Source: Lycium barbarum (lineage: Eukaryota > Streptophyta > Magnoliopsida > Solanales > Solanaceae). Taken from it: a stretch of 64,000 nt of DNA. The translations under genes and the position numbers were made by a program. The notes under the pieces were generated by a model. That model worked only from the letters and a program-made list of their open reading frames with translations. It did not search any database and was not told the DNA's origin. The stretch's first letter is position 1. Each line of letters begins with the position of its first letter. This document shows, one piece after another, positions 45,102 through 57,190 of this stretch. The stretch lies in the NCBI RefSeq assembly GCF_019175385.1, contig NC_083339.1, positions 49,342,282 to 49,406,281 of the forward strand, in the 5' to 3' direction.

Positions 45102-45523
45102 ACCCACCAAACGAAACCCGAATAATTTCCTAAAGTCAAAAAGGGTGAAAATGAGGGTAAAGTCTGAGTAACCCGAAGCCCCAAAATCCCAAATGTGCAA
45201 AATAGTTGAAAATTGGTTCTCTAATTGAATGAAGTGGGAAACGCAAAGCTGAAATAAGTTTCTATGTCTGTTAACTAATGGTTGCTAATGCAGGGCCGTA
45301 AATATGTCGACGGCACCGTCGATAGGTCGACGGAACGTGTTTTCACAAAGACGGTCCCGTCGAGCTGATTGACTGTCCGTCGACAGGTCTGTCAAAGCAC
45401 ATCGACGGTATGCAGACAGAGAACTTCAGAGAAGTGAAACAGAGTTTTTTTTTTTTTGAAATTCACTGTGCTTGATTTCACTCATACGGATTAACTAGAT
45501 TGTGGTTTTTGATTATTACAGGT
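45102..45523 (+). promoter_or_regulatory. Athila A pre-ORF3 region with palindrome array and splice acceptor
   Basis: No gene. 45307-45412 holds CGACGGCACCGTCGA, TCGACGGAACGT, GACGGTCCCGTCGA, CTGTCCGTCGACAG and CATCGACGG, the same family as the array in the A LTR. The splice acceptor TTATTACAG ends at 45521, just before the ORF3 ATG. Confidence 0.6.
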
Positions 45524-47595
45524 ATGGCTCCACCTAAGTTAACAACCACCCGAGGGGGTGGCTCGAGGCAAACTCAAAGAACGACGGGTCGAAGGTGGCC
45601 CAGTGGCCAACCCACACTTATAGATGAGGATGATGAGCCTGAGGTGATGCCCGTGAATAAGAACAGGGCTGCTCCTCCCCCATGGAGCAGGAAGGTCACA
45701 GTACCGGCTCCTACACCTCCCAGTTCCTCCCAGTCTGACGAGGAGGAATCATCTACATCTGGGTCCGATGATGGATCCGAGGAGGAGGGATCAGAGGCTG
45801 CATTTGGAGATGCCTCACCTGCTGCACGAGCACAGTCTACTGAGGGTGCTACTCAGTGCTCTCAGGCACCTTCTAGATCCTAGACCCGTCAGAGCTCACA
45901 GCCTGGTGATGATGAGGTTGATACTGATACTGATACTGAGACGGCTAGAGCTCGGGAACTTAGAAGGAAGAGGGTTGAGGATCGCTTGGATCGCTTTACT
46001 GTTGAGGGTGCCTGAGAGTTGTATGAGTACGACATTGAGTTAAAAGGTGACGACACCCAACATGAGAACCGCACAATAAATGAAGAAAGGCAGATCAGTT
46101 TTGAGGGGCTCGAGATCTTACCCAGGGCCAGAGAGCTCATTCGCCACTATCAGCTAGAGTTTATGCAGGAGCCGCCTGGGGAGTATTGCCCAGTTTTGGT
46201 TCATGAGATATATGCCGCATATGGGGCCTTGAAATTGAGGGAGATACCGCCACGGAGCGAGGTTGAGATCAGACGGGTGAGTGTTGATAAATCTGCCCAG
46301 GCCATCAACAGAGTATATTTCGGTGATAACTACACCGCTCCGAGGCAAACAATAGAGCTAGAAGACAAATTGCTAAGACGCAAGGAACAGTCCGTCAGGG
46401 ACTGGGTAGCTACAGTGTCGGGTCGCCTGACCTAGAGAGCCGAGTGTACTAACTTGAAGAATTAGATAAAGAAGAGTTGGTTGAATTTAGAGGGCAAGTT
46501 TTGGTGGAGCGTGGTACAGTTGCAGCTCCTCCCCACTCAGGTCGATAATGCTCTTACGGTTAACAGATAGTTTGTTGTAGCCGCGTTGATGTCCAGATAC
46601 CTGAATGATTTTGGGGCATTGGCTAGTACTGAGATACAGTTGAGGGCTTCACAGCCCAACACCTCACTGATATTTCCATGCCTGATTACAAAGCTTGTTC
46701 GGAGGTCACAGGTGCAGTTTCTCCATGATATCCACCACCAAATTATAGCTTTGTCGGTTTATTCGGTAGAAAATAGCAAGAAAGAGGCCGTTGATGAGAG
46801 CCAAGGGGAGGAGGATGCGTTCCCAGTGGCTTTTGGAGGGGCGCCCCTAACTCAGGAGCTGATTCATCATGGGGCCGCAGGTAACTCTACACAGGAGTTA
46901 CCCGCCACTGCTGCCCCTATTACTGATACTATACAGGCTACAGATTCTGAGATCCCAACTGCTGATATTGGAGATGATTCCGTTGAGACCCAAACTGCCA
47001 TTCCTGAGCCACAGACTTCGGCCCCACCGCCTCCGAGTTCAGCCCCACAGCTAGCGGGCCCAGCTGGACAGCCCTAGGGTACAGCTAGAGTTGATCCATA
47101 TGCCTTCTCAATGGATAACTTTAGGAAATTTGCAAAACAGGCGGCTACAGCAGACCAGTTGTCAAAGATCATAGTGGCCCAGCTCGATGATTATGTGAGA
47201 TCGAGAGTGGACGAGGCATTAGATCCTGTGAGGACGACGCTGTCCGCTCGGCTGGATAGATTTGAGATGAGATTGAATGCATTGGAAATGGCTCGCCCGA
47301 CAACTTCTACAGATACTTTGAGGGCAGAGTTACAGTAGCTTAAGGCTGATGTTGCATTATTGAAGGCCCATGATCCGAGCATAGTAGCAGCACCACCGTC
47401 TGTTGCGGAGGATATTGAGGAGGAGCTTCTAGTGGTGTAGTTATTTACGCCTACCGCAGCGGGTGGTCAGGGAAAGAGAAAGAGAGCGGCCCGTGATGAG
47501 GAGGAGGTGCGAGAAAGCACTCACCCTAGGGGCCCGAGTATAAAGGAGCAGCAGGTGAAAGAGGCCATTCGGAGATCGCTCGTGGAGAATGTCTA
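45524..47595 (+). pseudogene. Athila A ORF3 (env-like), many in-frame stops but one frame
   Basis: Starts at ATG 45524 (MAPPKLTTTRGGGSRQTQ). One frame runs to about 47595 and is interrupted by stops at 45881, 46013, 46433, near 46463 and 46566, 47075, 47336 and 47438, most of them TAG. An acidic Ser-rich stretch (45720-45880) precedes the plant transposon protein domain (46090-46720) with VRRVSVDK-like, INRVYFGDNYTAP, KFWWSVVQLQLLPTQVDNALT and NTSLIFPCLITKLVRRSQ. A Pro/Thr-rich tail and a coiled-coil-like segment (47110-47390) follow. Domain plan is that of ORF3 in B, but the sequence has diverged far. Function is unknown. Confidence 0.8.
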
Positions 47596-49335
47596 GTTTG
47601 GGACTAGGGGAGCCACCTCGAGCAGTTCTCCCAGTGATGAGACATTGCCACCACCCTTCCTACTCCAGTGCCAGTGCCTACGGGAACCACTACTGATGTT
47701 GCTGCTGATGCTGCTACAGAGACTGCCGTTGGTGCGGTTGCACCACCTGATGCCTCACAAACCGAGGAGTCGCGAGATGAGCAGCTAGCCTAGTGCGCCA
47801 CAGGTATTCCTACTCCCTGATTTTACTTTTACCACATTGGGGACATTCCAGACTTTTTCAGTTGGGGGTGGGAGTATTTGATTTATTATATATGTGTTTA
47901 GGACCCCTTCGGCTTTTCTTTGCCATGGTTCTTTTCTTGAGGGGTTTATTTCTTGTTAAACCTGGAATGTTTAGGTCGTGTTTAGATAAAGTAGAGTATT
48001 GTTGACTTATATGGTGGTGGTTTGATTAACGTAAGGCTGTTTTGTTTTGATTTGAGAAAAAGTACTCCCCTCTGAAAATAGTTGAAAAAAATGGACTTGG
48101 TTGTTTAATTGACATGCATGCTTGTTTGTGTGACATTTAGATTATTGGGTTACATTGTGTACGGAATTATAGCGGGGAGATTAGTGTGATGACAATTCTG
48201 ATGCCATGTGCTATGAGGTTTTGTAGATATATTCTCTAGTTTCGTATGTAATCTAGAACTTGCCTGGTTAGTCGTGCCTGCATTCTGAAGATAAGTGAAG
48301 CTGTGAAATGATCTTAGGCCTTGTTTGTGTTAGGAACCCCTGTTTAGCCTAAATATCAGCCTACCCATAGATTAATATCCCTTCTTAGCCATTTTTAGCC
48401 TGAAAACCTGTTCTTTGATTAGTTGTAACAAGTCAATACCTGTTCTGAATATCCATCTCTTTGCACCCGGTCCCTCATAGGCACTAAAATAATAAGATTG
48501 AGGCTAAAAGCGTAAGTTGGGGGAGATAGGTGGACTAAGGGGAATATGAGGCATAAGCCTAAAGTGGGGTTGAAGCAAAGTGCCTAGTTAAAAGGCAGTG
48601 GTGTGGTAGGTGTAGAACAAAAACAAAAAATGAAAAAAAAGGAGAAAAACAACAACCAAAGAAAAAAAAATAGGGAAGTAGAAGCGCAATAAAACCACAC
48701 CGAGGCAACAAAAAGAAAGAAGGGAAGAAAACAAAAAGTGAAAAGAGTAAAAGAGAAGAATAAGATGTAGTGTTCAAGGAGGGTGAGTCACAGTTATCCA
48801 AATTTCTATCCTACCCATCCCCAATCCTACATTATAACCTTGAGAAAGTCCTAGTGTGATCACAGCCGAACTGTCCAAAGTCGAGGGCGCTGAAAATAAG
48901 GCAAGCTTATGGCATTTGCATGTATAGCTAGAGAATTTCTTTGTGAGTGTGAGTGTGAGTGTTTCTCTTCTCCTTTGTCTTCTGTCCCATTCTATGTGTA
49001 CATATATGTCGGGACATTCTTTTTTCTTTCCGAGGGCATTAGAATTCGTTAAGTGACTGGTTTCTCGTGAGTCTTGATTCGTGTGCGCTATGGTTTCTTT
49101 GATAACTAGATGTCATAAATTGAAGCCTCATGGTTAGTTGCAACGAGTCCTTGATTGGTTTTGTCTTTATTGGGGGAGGGGGGGGGGGGGGAGTCATTGT
49201 GATACACTTGAGATGCCGGAAGTTAATTGCCACAACCACTGTAGATAGCTTTACTTTGTGATATCGAGACATTTGTAGATTGAGTCTGTGAGTTGACTTG
49301 CTTGAGGACAAGTAAAGACTTTAAGTTGGGGGTGT
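47596..49335 (+). other. Athila A 3' untranslated region and polypurine tract
   Basis: There is no gene. The true polypurine tract TAAGTTGGGGGTGT ends at 49335. Similar tracts lie at 47861-47874 and 48514-48526, and A-rich purine runs at 48615-48760. A 14-base G run is at 49178-49191. Content and order parallel the same region in B. Confidence 0.8.
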
Positions 49336-50672
49336 TGATGTGTCGGGAATTTTGGCACATCCAATGCTTTTTAACTCTAAGTTTTACTTGTTTTCGAGCA
49401 ACTTTGTGTTAGTTTTGTGTGTTGTGCAGGTATTGTGAAGTTAGAATGCTTGGATAGCGAAAAGACAAGAAAAATAGGCAATATGTTCTAATAAGCATAA
49501 GGACGGACCGTCAACATGCTCGACGGTCCATCGAATTGCCTCGTCAATAAGTTCCTACGAAGTAACAAATCATCAAAGCATCATCAGACCATCGACTTGC
49601 ACCGTCGACATGATCGACGATCCGTCGAAGTGCTTCGACGGTGGAGTTCCTGCAGAGTGAAAAAAACATACTCAGATCGTCGATATGGTCGTCGAGCATG
49701 TCGACGACCGTCGAAGTGCAATGATGACCCGTCGAAGTGCAAGCCGAGCTGGAATAGGACTGGGATTGATTATTCCGAGTTTGACTTGTATAAATACCTG
49801 TTTAGGTTTTATTTTTCAGACATCTGGAGTTTTAGACTTGGAGTAATTACTTTTGAGTTGTTATTGCTTTTGAAGATTTCCAGACAACTACATTCATTAC
49901 TTTCAAGTTTTATTCGTAAGTTCAATACAATAATTCAATTATGCAATCTTCAATCTCTTATTGTTTTCTTGTTGCCATGAGTAGCTAAACACCTTTACTA
50001 AAGTTGTGAACCCAAGGATGGGTGTGTTGTGATTGGGGATCGTGAAAGATATACGCATAATTGATTGTTAGGGTTTATTTGTTCTTCGGTTTCATCATAT
50101 AGTTAGTTGTTGCAAACATTAGCTAACGCCATAAACTTTAGTTTATTTAGGAAAATAGCTAGGGTTAGGTAAGAACAAATAACAAGAACTCGGGGCTTTA
50201 AATCTTGTTTAATAAATTCACTTAGGAATAAGAGGAATTTACTTGGCATAATTAACCGTTCTTCATGCATACTTTCTTATCTTTGGAAAAAGCATAGAAA
50301 GAAATAATCTTTTCTTATTGGAAAATAGTTCATATTCACATAGAGGTTAAGTGCATCCATACAAACAGTCTATTAGCAGTATATCAAAATCGATACCCAT
50401 GATCATACACTTTATCTGACGGGGACACAACCTTGGTTCTTTTAACCCATATGTTTACAACTTTAAATTTCCAGTCACTTTATATTAGTCCACAAACAAA
50501 ATCAACTATAAACCCTTTTCTGGAATACACCAGGACCGCAAGATTAGTATAATACTTGTTTAGTAAACTTTTCACACCATATTCTTTGTGGGATTCGACC
50601 CCAACCTCGTTGGGTTATTATATTTGACAACGTCCACATTATACCATTAATATGTGTAATTTGAGCGTGTCA
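49336..50672 (+). repeat. Athila A 3' LTR
   Basis: Copy of 23504-24848 with TGATGTGTCGGG start and GAGCGTGTCA end. The palindrome array is at 49501-49740 and the TATA box at 49799-49806. Differences from the 5' copy are frequent (about 15 in the first 300 bp by eye). The target duplication GCTGA follows directly. Confidence 0.93.
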
Positions 50673-51034
50673 GCTGAGATGATTAAAAGTTGTTTACTTA
50701 TGTGGTCAATCAGGTGCTTAGATGAAGTTCAGTTTAAGGCAGTGTCAAACTACTCTTGTCCATAAGTTCTTGGTGATTGTCATTAGGTATGGGGATAAAG
50801 TAAGGGAGATGGGGTTGCCTTGGGAGAGTAAGACTCAGGAGAGGGATGGGGAAGTGATGACCTCACCCTATCCTGTTTCTCTTTTAGGACCCTGAGGTTT
50901 TCTTGTCTCCTAAACCTTATTCTCATGACTGTGGGATTCACAGAGGTCTTGGGATTGGTCAAGGATAATTTATCATGCCTTGGGAATTCTTAAGATTTCA
51001 TGCTATCTAAAACTAAGTTAAAACAAAGGGTAAG
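50673..51034 (+). other. Right flank of Athila A, continuation of the 20411-23503 stretch
   Basis: Starts with the target duplication GCTGA. There is no ORF of note and no recognisable domain. It ends where the next LTR starts at 51035. Confidence 0.5.
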
Positions 51035-52198
51035 TGTCACGACCCAATTCGGGATTGCGCGGGCACCTATCTTTCCCACCTCGGTAGGCGAACCCTCTAT
51101 CGAATAACATACCATTGAACAAGGACAATCATTCTCACTAAAGATAATTGACAGTAACAATGGAACATCATAATATATATTTAATAAAGTCAAGTATTTA
51201 TATGATTACAACAATACATGGTTACATACTCAATCCATTTTCCCATGATCTGGTCTAGACTAGTACAAGAGCAACTAAATGAAGTCCGATTTCCACTATA
51301 TTCTACGACTCAACCTCCATCCCGGAATGAAGTGGGAGGAGGTCTTCAAGATCGGCACCGCGTATTTCCGCACACTCCACAATTAACCACCTGAAATAAT
51401 CTACACCCCGAAAAGGGTGTAGCAAGTGCAATATCAGTACAATCCACGCATACTGAGTAAGTATCATAGGGCGACAATGGTTAGTAACACATATCAGTAT
51501 AAGAATTTATAGATAAATATGATAACAACCTAATCAAGTCATACGTCTATCTACCACACATTGTACATCAATACCTTTCAATCATTAACTTCACCCCAAT
51601 AATCACCAGCCAATCTCACAACAATCTCGCAACTCACATATCATTAAATCGTTTGTTTTAGTCTGGTAGTCAATCCATCATTAAAGCACCCGTTATCCTA
51701 CATCACACAGAGATGAAACATATAACTAATCTTACGGACGGTCTATGGCATACTTCACCAAGTTCAATCAATAAATCCAGATCCAAGGACACGTCATTGC
51801 CTAAGTAAAGCATCTAATCCCAAATGTGCCAATTGCAAATATATCAAGTCTGAATCCAACACCAAAAGTACAACACCAACATCTCAAAATCAAATTGTAA
51901 TGCAGGGCAATACAATAGTGCATAAATGCAATGTAATGCAATAGGGTATGAATGCAATGCAATGCCATGCAAATGCGGTGTACACATGTACTCCGGACGG
52001 AAATATCGACGTCTCGGTATCACAACCCAGTGTGACTCGCGAAGTCTAAGTGCCACCCGCCCCGAATCTTTGCCCAACAGACAGACGGGACACAGGATCT
52101 TTGCTCACGGGGGGTTCTCACCGGCACCATCCTGGGGGACCCACGGAGTCCATGCACTAACAACGATTCCGAAAATATCATCAGAATCAGCCATGCAA

Positions 52199-52542
52199 CA
52201 ACGATGTCGGAATGAATCATCAGACATTGGCCATCTCACAATCACTCAAGTAAAAGAGTTTATCAAGTATCAGTTTCATACAATCAACGATTCCGGAATT
52301 GATCATCGGACATCGGCCTTCTCACAATCACTCAAGTAAAAGAGTTTATCAAATATCAATTTCATACAATCAACGATTCCGGAATTGGTCTTCGGACATC
52401 GGCCTTCTCATAATCACTCAAGTAAAAGAATTTATCAAATATCAGTTTCACTCAATCAACGATACCGGATCATTACCGAGTATCAGCCATGCATCATGAT
52501 TGAGTGAGAATGTATGAAATGCGTGTATCAACATCAACAATC
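52199..52542. repeat. 86-bp tandem repeat
   Basis: The word CAACGAT(T/A)CCGGA recurs at 52285, 52371 and 52457, spacing exactly 86, together with TCACTCAAGTAAAAGA(G/A)TTTATCAA. A fourth, degenerate unit precedes. Part of the unit returns at 52860-52950. Confidence 0.9.
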
Positions 52543-52560
52543 AAGTTCAATATCACAAAT

Positions 52561-53235
52561 ACCAACAATGGGGTACGCCATAAATGTATCATATCACAAT
52601 ACCAACAGTGGGTATGACAAGAATATATCAATATCACAAATACCAACAGTGGGTATGCTAAAAATATATCTGAATCACAAATACCAACAGTAGGTATGCC
52701 AACATTATATCCGAATCACAAATACCAACAGTGGGTATGAAAATAATATATCCGAATCACAAATACCAACAGTGGGTATGCCAACAATATCGTAATCAAG
52801 ACGATAACATAATTCAATATTTATCAACAACTCATGGCATCAAGCCGGCACAATAGAACAACCAAGTAAGACAGTTTATCAAATACCAGTTTCACTCAAT
52901 CAACGATACCGGATCATCACCGGGTATCGGCCATGCATCATGAATGAGTGAAAATGTATGCAATGCGTGTATCCACATCAACAATCAAGTTCAATATCAT
53001 AATACCAACAGTAGGTATGCCAACAGTATATCAATATCACAAATACCAACAGTGGGTATGCTAACAATATATTCGAATCACAAATACCAACAGTGGGTAT
53101 GCCAGCAATATATCCAAATCACAAATACCAACAGTGGGTATTCAAACAATATATCTGAATCACAAATACCAACAGTGGGTATGCCAATAATATATCTGAA
53201 TCACAACTACCAACAGTGGGTATGCTAACAATATA
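52561..53235. repeat. 41-bp minisatellite in two blocks of six
   Basis: ACCAACAGTGGGTATG recurs about every 41 bp: 52561, 52600, 52642, 52683, 52724, 52765, then 53004, 53045, 53086, 53127, 53168, 53209. The two blocks, each preceded by an 86-bp-repeat end, form a higher-order duplication with a 444-bp step (52457 to 52901). Confidence 0.95.
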
Positions 53236-54022
53236 TCTGGCCTTCTCATAATCACAACACAGCGGGGTGGCTAATTCCCAATACGCAACAGGTTAATCAA
53301 ATCGATATACATTATTACCACTTCCCTATATCAGCCTATTAGCTTAGGACAGGTAATCTCGCCCTGCACTCACAATCATTCATCACCACTCAATCTAGAA
53401 CTCAGTCACAATGGTTGGTGCATTTTATCCTTCCATTTATCAACTAGATTCACTATTGATAGCATAACACAATTAATCACATATTACGGGAATTCTCATC
53501 ATTAGACACAGAAATAGGTATCACTTGCTACTCCCAAGTCACATAAAATCCATCGATTTTCAAGAAGGCCACATCATACATCCTAAATAATCTACAGGCC
53601 ACAAGCCCGAACACACAATCACACATCAATACCGTCCTAGGATTCCATCCCAAATCTCCAATTCCTATATATGGATTCTCTGCTCCTTCTAATACATAAA
53701 TATGGGAAACTAACTCCGTCTACCAAAAAGGAAACCATAAGCTACCTGGCAGCCGAACAGATGCCACGAACCCACACGTTGCCTTGTCTTTCAAAGCGTC
53801 TCCAAATAATCAAACTCTATCACATATTAATTCTATGTAAGAAATCATGAATAATGATACCCATATTGTCTACTTTCTATTCGGGTCAAATTCCAACCCT
53901 TAATTTAGGAAAAAACGGGTCTCAAGGGCATAACGGGGACATAAATACATAACTACTAGAATCTCTCTTTTCTCTCTCCTCCTATTCCCATGCAAACCCT
54001 AAACTAAACTTATTTTCAAACT

Positions 54023-56084
54023 ATGGCCACTTCGGCCACTGGGCAGCCGTCAACGGTGGCTAGCCAGCCTCCATCCACTTCCAACCTAGATCACTACCCT
54101 CCCCTTACTAACACGAAAATACCCGTTTCTCAGCCAATTATCCTGTTTCCCTCAGTCAAAGAAACAAACCCTACAACCTACATGCAGTCTCTTGTGCATG
54201 AATGTACCCCTACTACTAGCCCCATCGTTGATCCTATACCTATCAAGAAGGTGCAATATGTTGATGGTATCCCAGTGGTGCGTTGGACTACATCATAAGT
54301 ATCAAGAATGGAGAAAATGGAGAATTTAAAACATGCTATTGGAGGTAAGTTCTCATATGGCTGGCCAGAAATGGATGAGTTGAGAGATATTATTCCAAGT
54401 CAATGTGGTGCTAAGGGAAAGTGTCAAGTTGGATTCCTAAGAGATCGACATGTTTTCATTAGATGCTCTTTAATGGAAGATTTCATAAACATCTCTTCTA
54501 AGAGTGCCTTTTAGTTGAAGTCCAAGGATGGTAAGTCTTATCAAATGAGACCTCTCATAAATGATTCCCATTTTAGGGTTGAAGAAGAGACTTCAATTGC
54601 AATGGCATGGATATCATTCCCTTATTTACTACCTATTTACTTTGTTAAGGAATCTTTGTTTACATTACCATCGGCAGTTGGAAAACCTTTGTTATTAGAC
54701 ATAGCTATTATTAATAAAACCAGGCCTAATTGTGCTAGGGTAAAGGTACAATTGGATTTATTATCAGATCTTCCTAAGTTTGTTATGATGGAGAGTGAAG
54801 ATGACCAAACCAAGGAAGTGAATGTTATGAAAGTGAAGATTCAGTATGATCATTTTCCTGAGTATTGTACTGAATGTAAGTTACAAGGTCATGCAAAGGA
54901 AGAGTGTAGAGTATTACATCCTGAGTTGAAGGTAGAAAAGAAAGAGGATGTCAATGAAGGAGAGGCAAAAGTGAAGAAGAGTGAGGAAGTGACAACTGAG
55001 AAACAAACAGTAGCAACAACATATAAAGGATTTCAATATTCAGGAAGGCATAGTAGGTATAATAGATGGAGATATCCAGTGCAGCAATATGTGCCAATGG
55101 TGTTGTCTAGTGGTAAAGTTGTTACTTATCCAAATGCTACTAACATAGGAAAGAAGAGGAAGAAGGATGGTCATGCAGGGAAAGATAAGCAGCCAGAAGG
55201 AGTTACACTTCAAAATAATTTTGAAGTATTGAATGACAATGAAGAAGAAGGGGTGGACAATGACAACACAAAGAATTTGGTTTCTACTGATTCAGTAGGG
55301 ACATCCAAAGAACCTGATGTTTTAACCAAGAAGCCAAATGAAGTTGACAAATCTGATGAAAGTTTGAATGTAACTAGGGATGAAGGTCATAGTGGAATGC
55401 ACAAATGAGAATGGAAAGGCAAGTGCAGGTACTGAGATAGTTATTTCTAAGGGTCCTGAAGAAAAGAATAGCAATGTAGATGATCCTCAAGAGAAAGTTA
55501 CTGATGGAGGAGACAAAGTAGCAGATAGCCAAGAACATGTAGAAGATGGAGAGAATCAGAAATTAAATGACTGTGTGGACAATTTAGCTCAGGATGTTCA
55601 GGAGCATGAGCTAAGTATCACAGTTTTTAATCAAGAGCATATTCAGAAGGAATTTCCTCTTCCAATTGTACTCAGACAGGAAAATCTGTTGAATTTTTCT
55701 ATAAATAATAATGGAGTGGGATCCTTTCCACATGAAAGGGAGGAACCTGATGTTTTGCCTGTGGATCTGGTGGAAAAAGGTCAAGATTAACAAATTCTAT
55801 CCCTGAAGAAACCTTCTCCTTTGAAGGAACTACATGATGTAGTGTCCCATAATCTAGCAAATATGGCATTACCTGAGCAACTTGAAGTAGGTAGCAGTGC
55901 TAAAGATGTGGTAGATGAGGATGCCATAGAACAGGTGTTTAATCATGTACCTAAGGAAGCTGATATTTCTCCAAAATCCATGCAGAAAGGGAGTAAGAAT
56001 GGAAAACAACAAAGTGTGGTGGACCTTAAACCTATAAGAATGTTGCCAAATAGAGCTGTGAAGAATGTCAATAAATCTTTATGA
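54023..56084 (+). pseudogene. LINE ORF1: DUF4283-like nucleic-acid-binding protein with CCHC knuckle
   Basis: Starts at ATG 54023 (MATSATGQPSTVASQPP) with a Pro/Ser/Thr-rich N-terminus. In-frame stops TAA 54296 and TAG 54512 precede the main part (54515-55408). Blocks KFSYGWPEMDELRD and GFLRDRHVFIRC, then [15 protein letters not shown] and VGKPLLLD, fit DUF4283. The knuckle [14 protein letters not shown] (near 54870) is a complete CX2CX4HX4C. A Glu/Lys-rich tail follows. A frameshift near 55385 and a stop at 55788 come before the final stop TGA 56082. ORF1 proteins bind the element RNA. Confidence 0.85.
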
Positions 56085-57001
56085 AGACTCTATTTTTGAA
56101 TATCAGGTCTCTGAATTCACAGCAAGCCTTTCATTGAGTGAAAATGTTACATAGGCATGATAAATTCTCCATCAGCATTGATGGAACCATTTCAACATTT
56201 TAGACACATTCGAAGATTTAGAAGGAGATTGGACATGAGATATGCACATCACAATTGCAATGGAAAAGTTTTGTTCTTTATAAATGATAATATAGGTATA
56301 GAGGTGATTCAGGTTACAGATCAATAGATCACAATTAAGCTAACTTTTCAGGAGGATAATAAGATTCTTATGACTATTATGATTTATGCAAAATGTAAAG
56401 CATTGGAAAGAATTAATCTTTGGGATACCTTGCATAACTTGGCTGATCAAATGGAAGTGCCCTGGCTTGTGAGAGGGGATTTCAATGTCATTATGAATGA
56501 AAAGGAGAAAATAGGGGTTCTGCCAGTTTATCCAGAGGAGTATGAAGATTTTGCATTCTGGGTGAATTCATGTGAACTCTTTGAAATTTCTTTTAAAAGA
56601 AGCTTATTCACATGGTGGAATGGTAGAGCTGGTAGGGATTGTATTTTTAAAAGGTTGGATAGAATGCTCACTAACTCAAAACTACAGGATTGGTTTGGTC
56701 ACATGGAAGTTGAACATTTATCTAGGACTGGTTCTGATAATGCTCCTCTTCTACTTACGTGTGGAGATTCATCTCAATATGTAAGGAAACCTTTCAGATT
56801 TCTAAAGTTTTGGATAGAACATAAGTCCTTTATAGAGATTATGAATCAAGGGTGGAATGCTGATTTTGAAGCAGAAGAACTCATTACTTTTAAACTGAAG
56901 CTTAAAAAAGTTAAGTCTGCTATTTCAGAATGGAGTAAAACTACTTTTGGGGATATTTTTCAAGCAACTGGTAGTAAGGGAAGATATTGTGAGAGTTAAA
57001 G
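56081..57001 (+). pseudogene. LINE ORF2, endonuclease domain, broken
   Basis: ORF2 begins ATG 56081, overlapping the ORF1 stop as ATGA. It reads MKTLFLNIRSLNSQQAF, the first endonuclease motif, then hits TGA at 56135. From 56370, in another frame, come PWLVRGDFNVIM (motif GDFN), FTWWNGRAGRDCIFKRLDRML, and GSDNAPLLL, where the catalytic SDH of this family has become SDN. The domain would nick target DNA to prime reverse transcription; it is inactive here. Confidence 0.87.
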
Positions 57002-57190
57002 AACAACTTTTTGAAGATGATCCTTCTCCTGCAAACAGGATGGTACTCCAACTAGCACAAGCGAAATTGAAAAAGTATATGCATTATGAGGAGGAGTTCT
57101 GGAGATAGAAATCTCACTTTACTTGTTTTTCTGAGGGGGATAGGAATACAAGGTTTTTCACTTTAGGAGGATATCTCATCAGATTTCTCA
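57002..57190 (+). pseudogene. LINE ORF2 linker between endonuclease and RT
   Basis: No open frame. Translation gives pieces of the helical linker of plant LINEs (HFTCFSEGDRNTRFF-like words near 57115-57160, where WLKEGDKNTKFFH is usual). Confidence 0.6.

Larger units (their letters stand above)
23504..50672 (+). mobile_element. Athila-type Ty3/gypsy retrotransposon A, carrying two nested insertions
   Basis: LTRs of 1345 bp (23504-24848) and 1337 bp (49336-50672) start TGATGTG and end in TCA. The flanks GCTGA at 23499-23503 and 50673-50677 form a perfect 5-bp target duplication. A primer site for Asp tRNA, gag, protease, RT, an env-like ORF3 and a polypurine tract are in Athila order. Element B splits gag-protease from RT, and a solo LTR lies ahead of ORF3. 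Without them A is about 11.1 kb. RNase H is cut short near 42250 and integrase is missing, so about 2 kb has been lost. The two LTRs differ clearly more than those of B, which fits A being older. Confidence 0.93.
51035..53930 (-). repeat. Minus-strand LTR, downstream part, with tandem repeats
   Basis: TGTCACGACCCAATTC at 51035 is the reverse of an LTR end GGGTCGTGACA, like that of the Tekay element. The sequence runs without genes to about 53930, where the LINE starts. It carries an 86-bp repeat and a 41-bp minisatellite (52150-53250). I read 51035-53930 plus 60750-61905 as one LTR of about 4 kb split by the LINE; that these are one LTR is inference. No ORF here has family features. Confidence 0.55.

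Noticed and set aside
49178..49191. G-run as a telomere or quadruplex signal
   Set aside because: A single homopolymer of 14 G next to GGGGGA; no telomere-type repeat. It may be polymerase slippage or sequencing error.
52944..53228. Repeat protein of about 94 residues with QIPTVGM units
   Set aside because: Translation of the 41-bp minisatellite; 41 is not a multiple of three, so the frame rotates through the units.
52150..53250. Possible CRISPR-like array of repeats and spacers
   Set aside because: Repeats are directly tandem with near-identical intervals, in a plant genome. This is a minisatellite.
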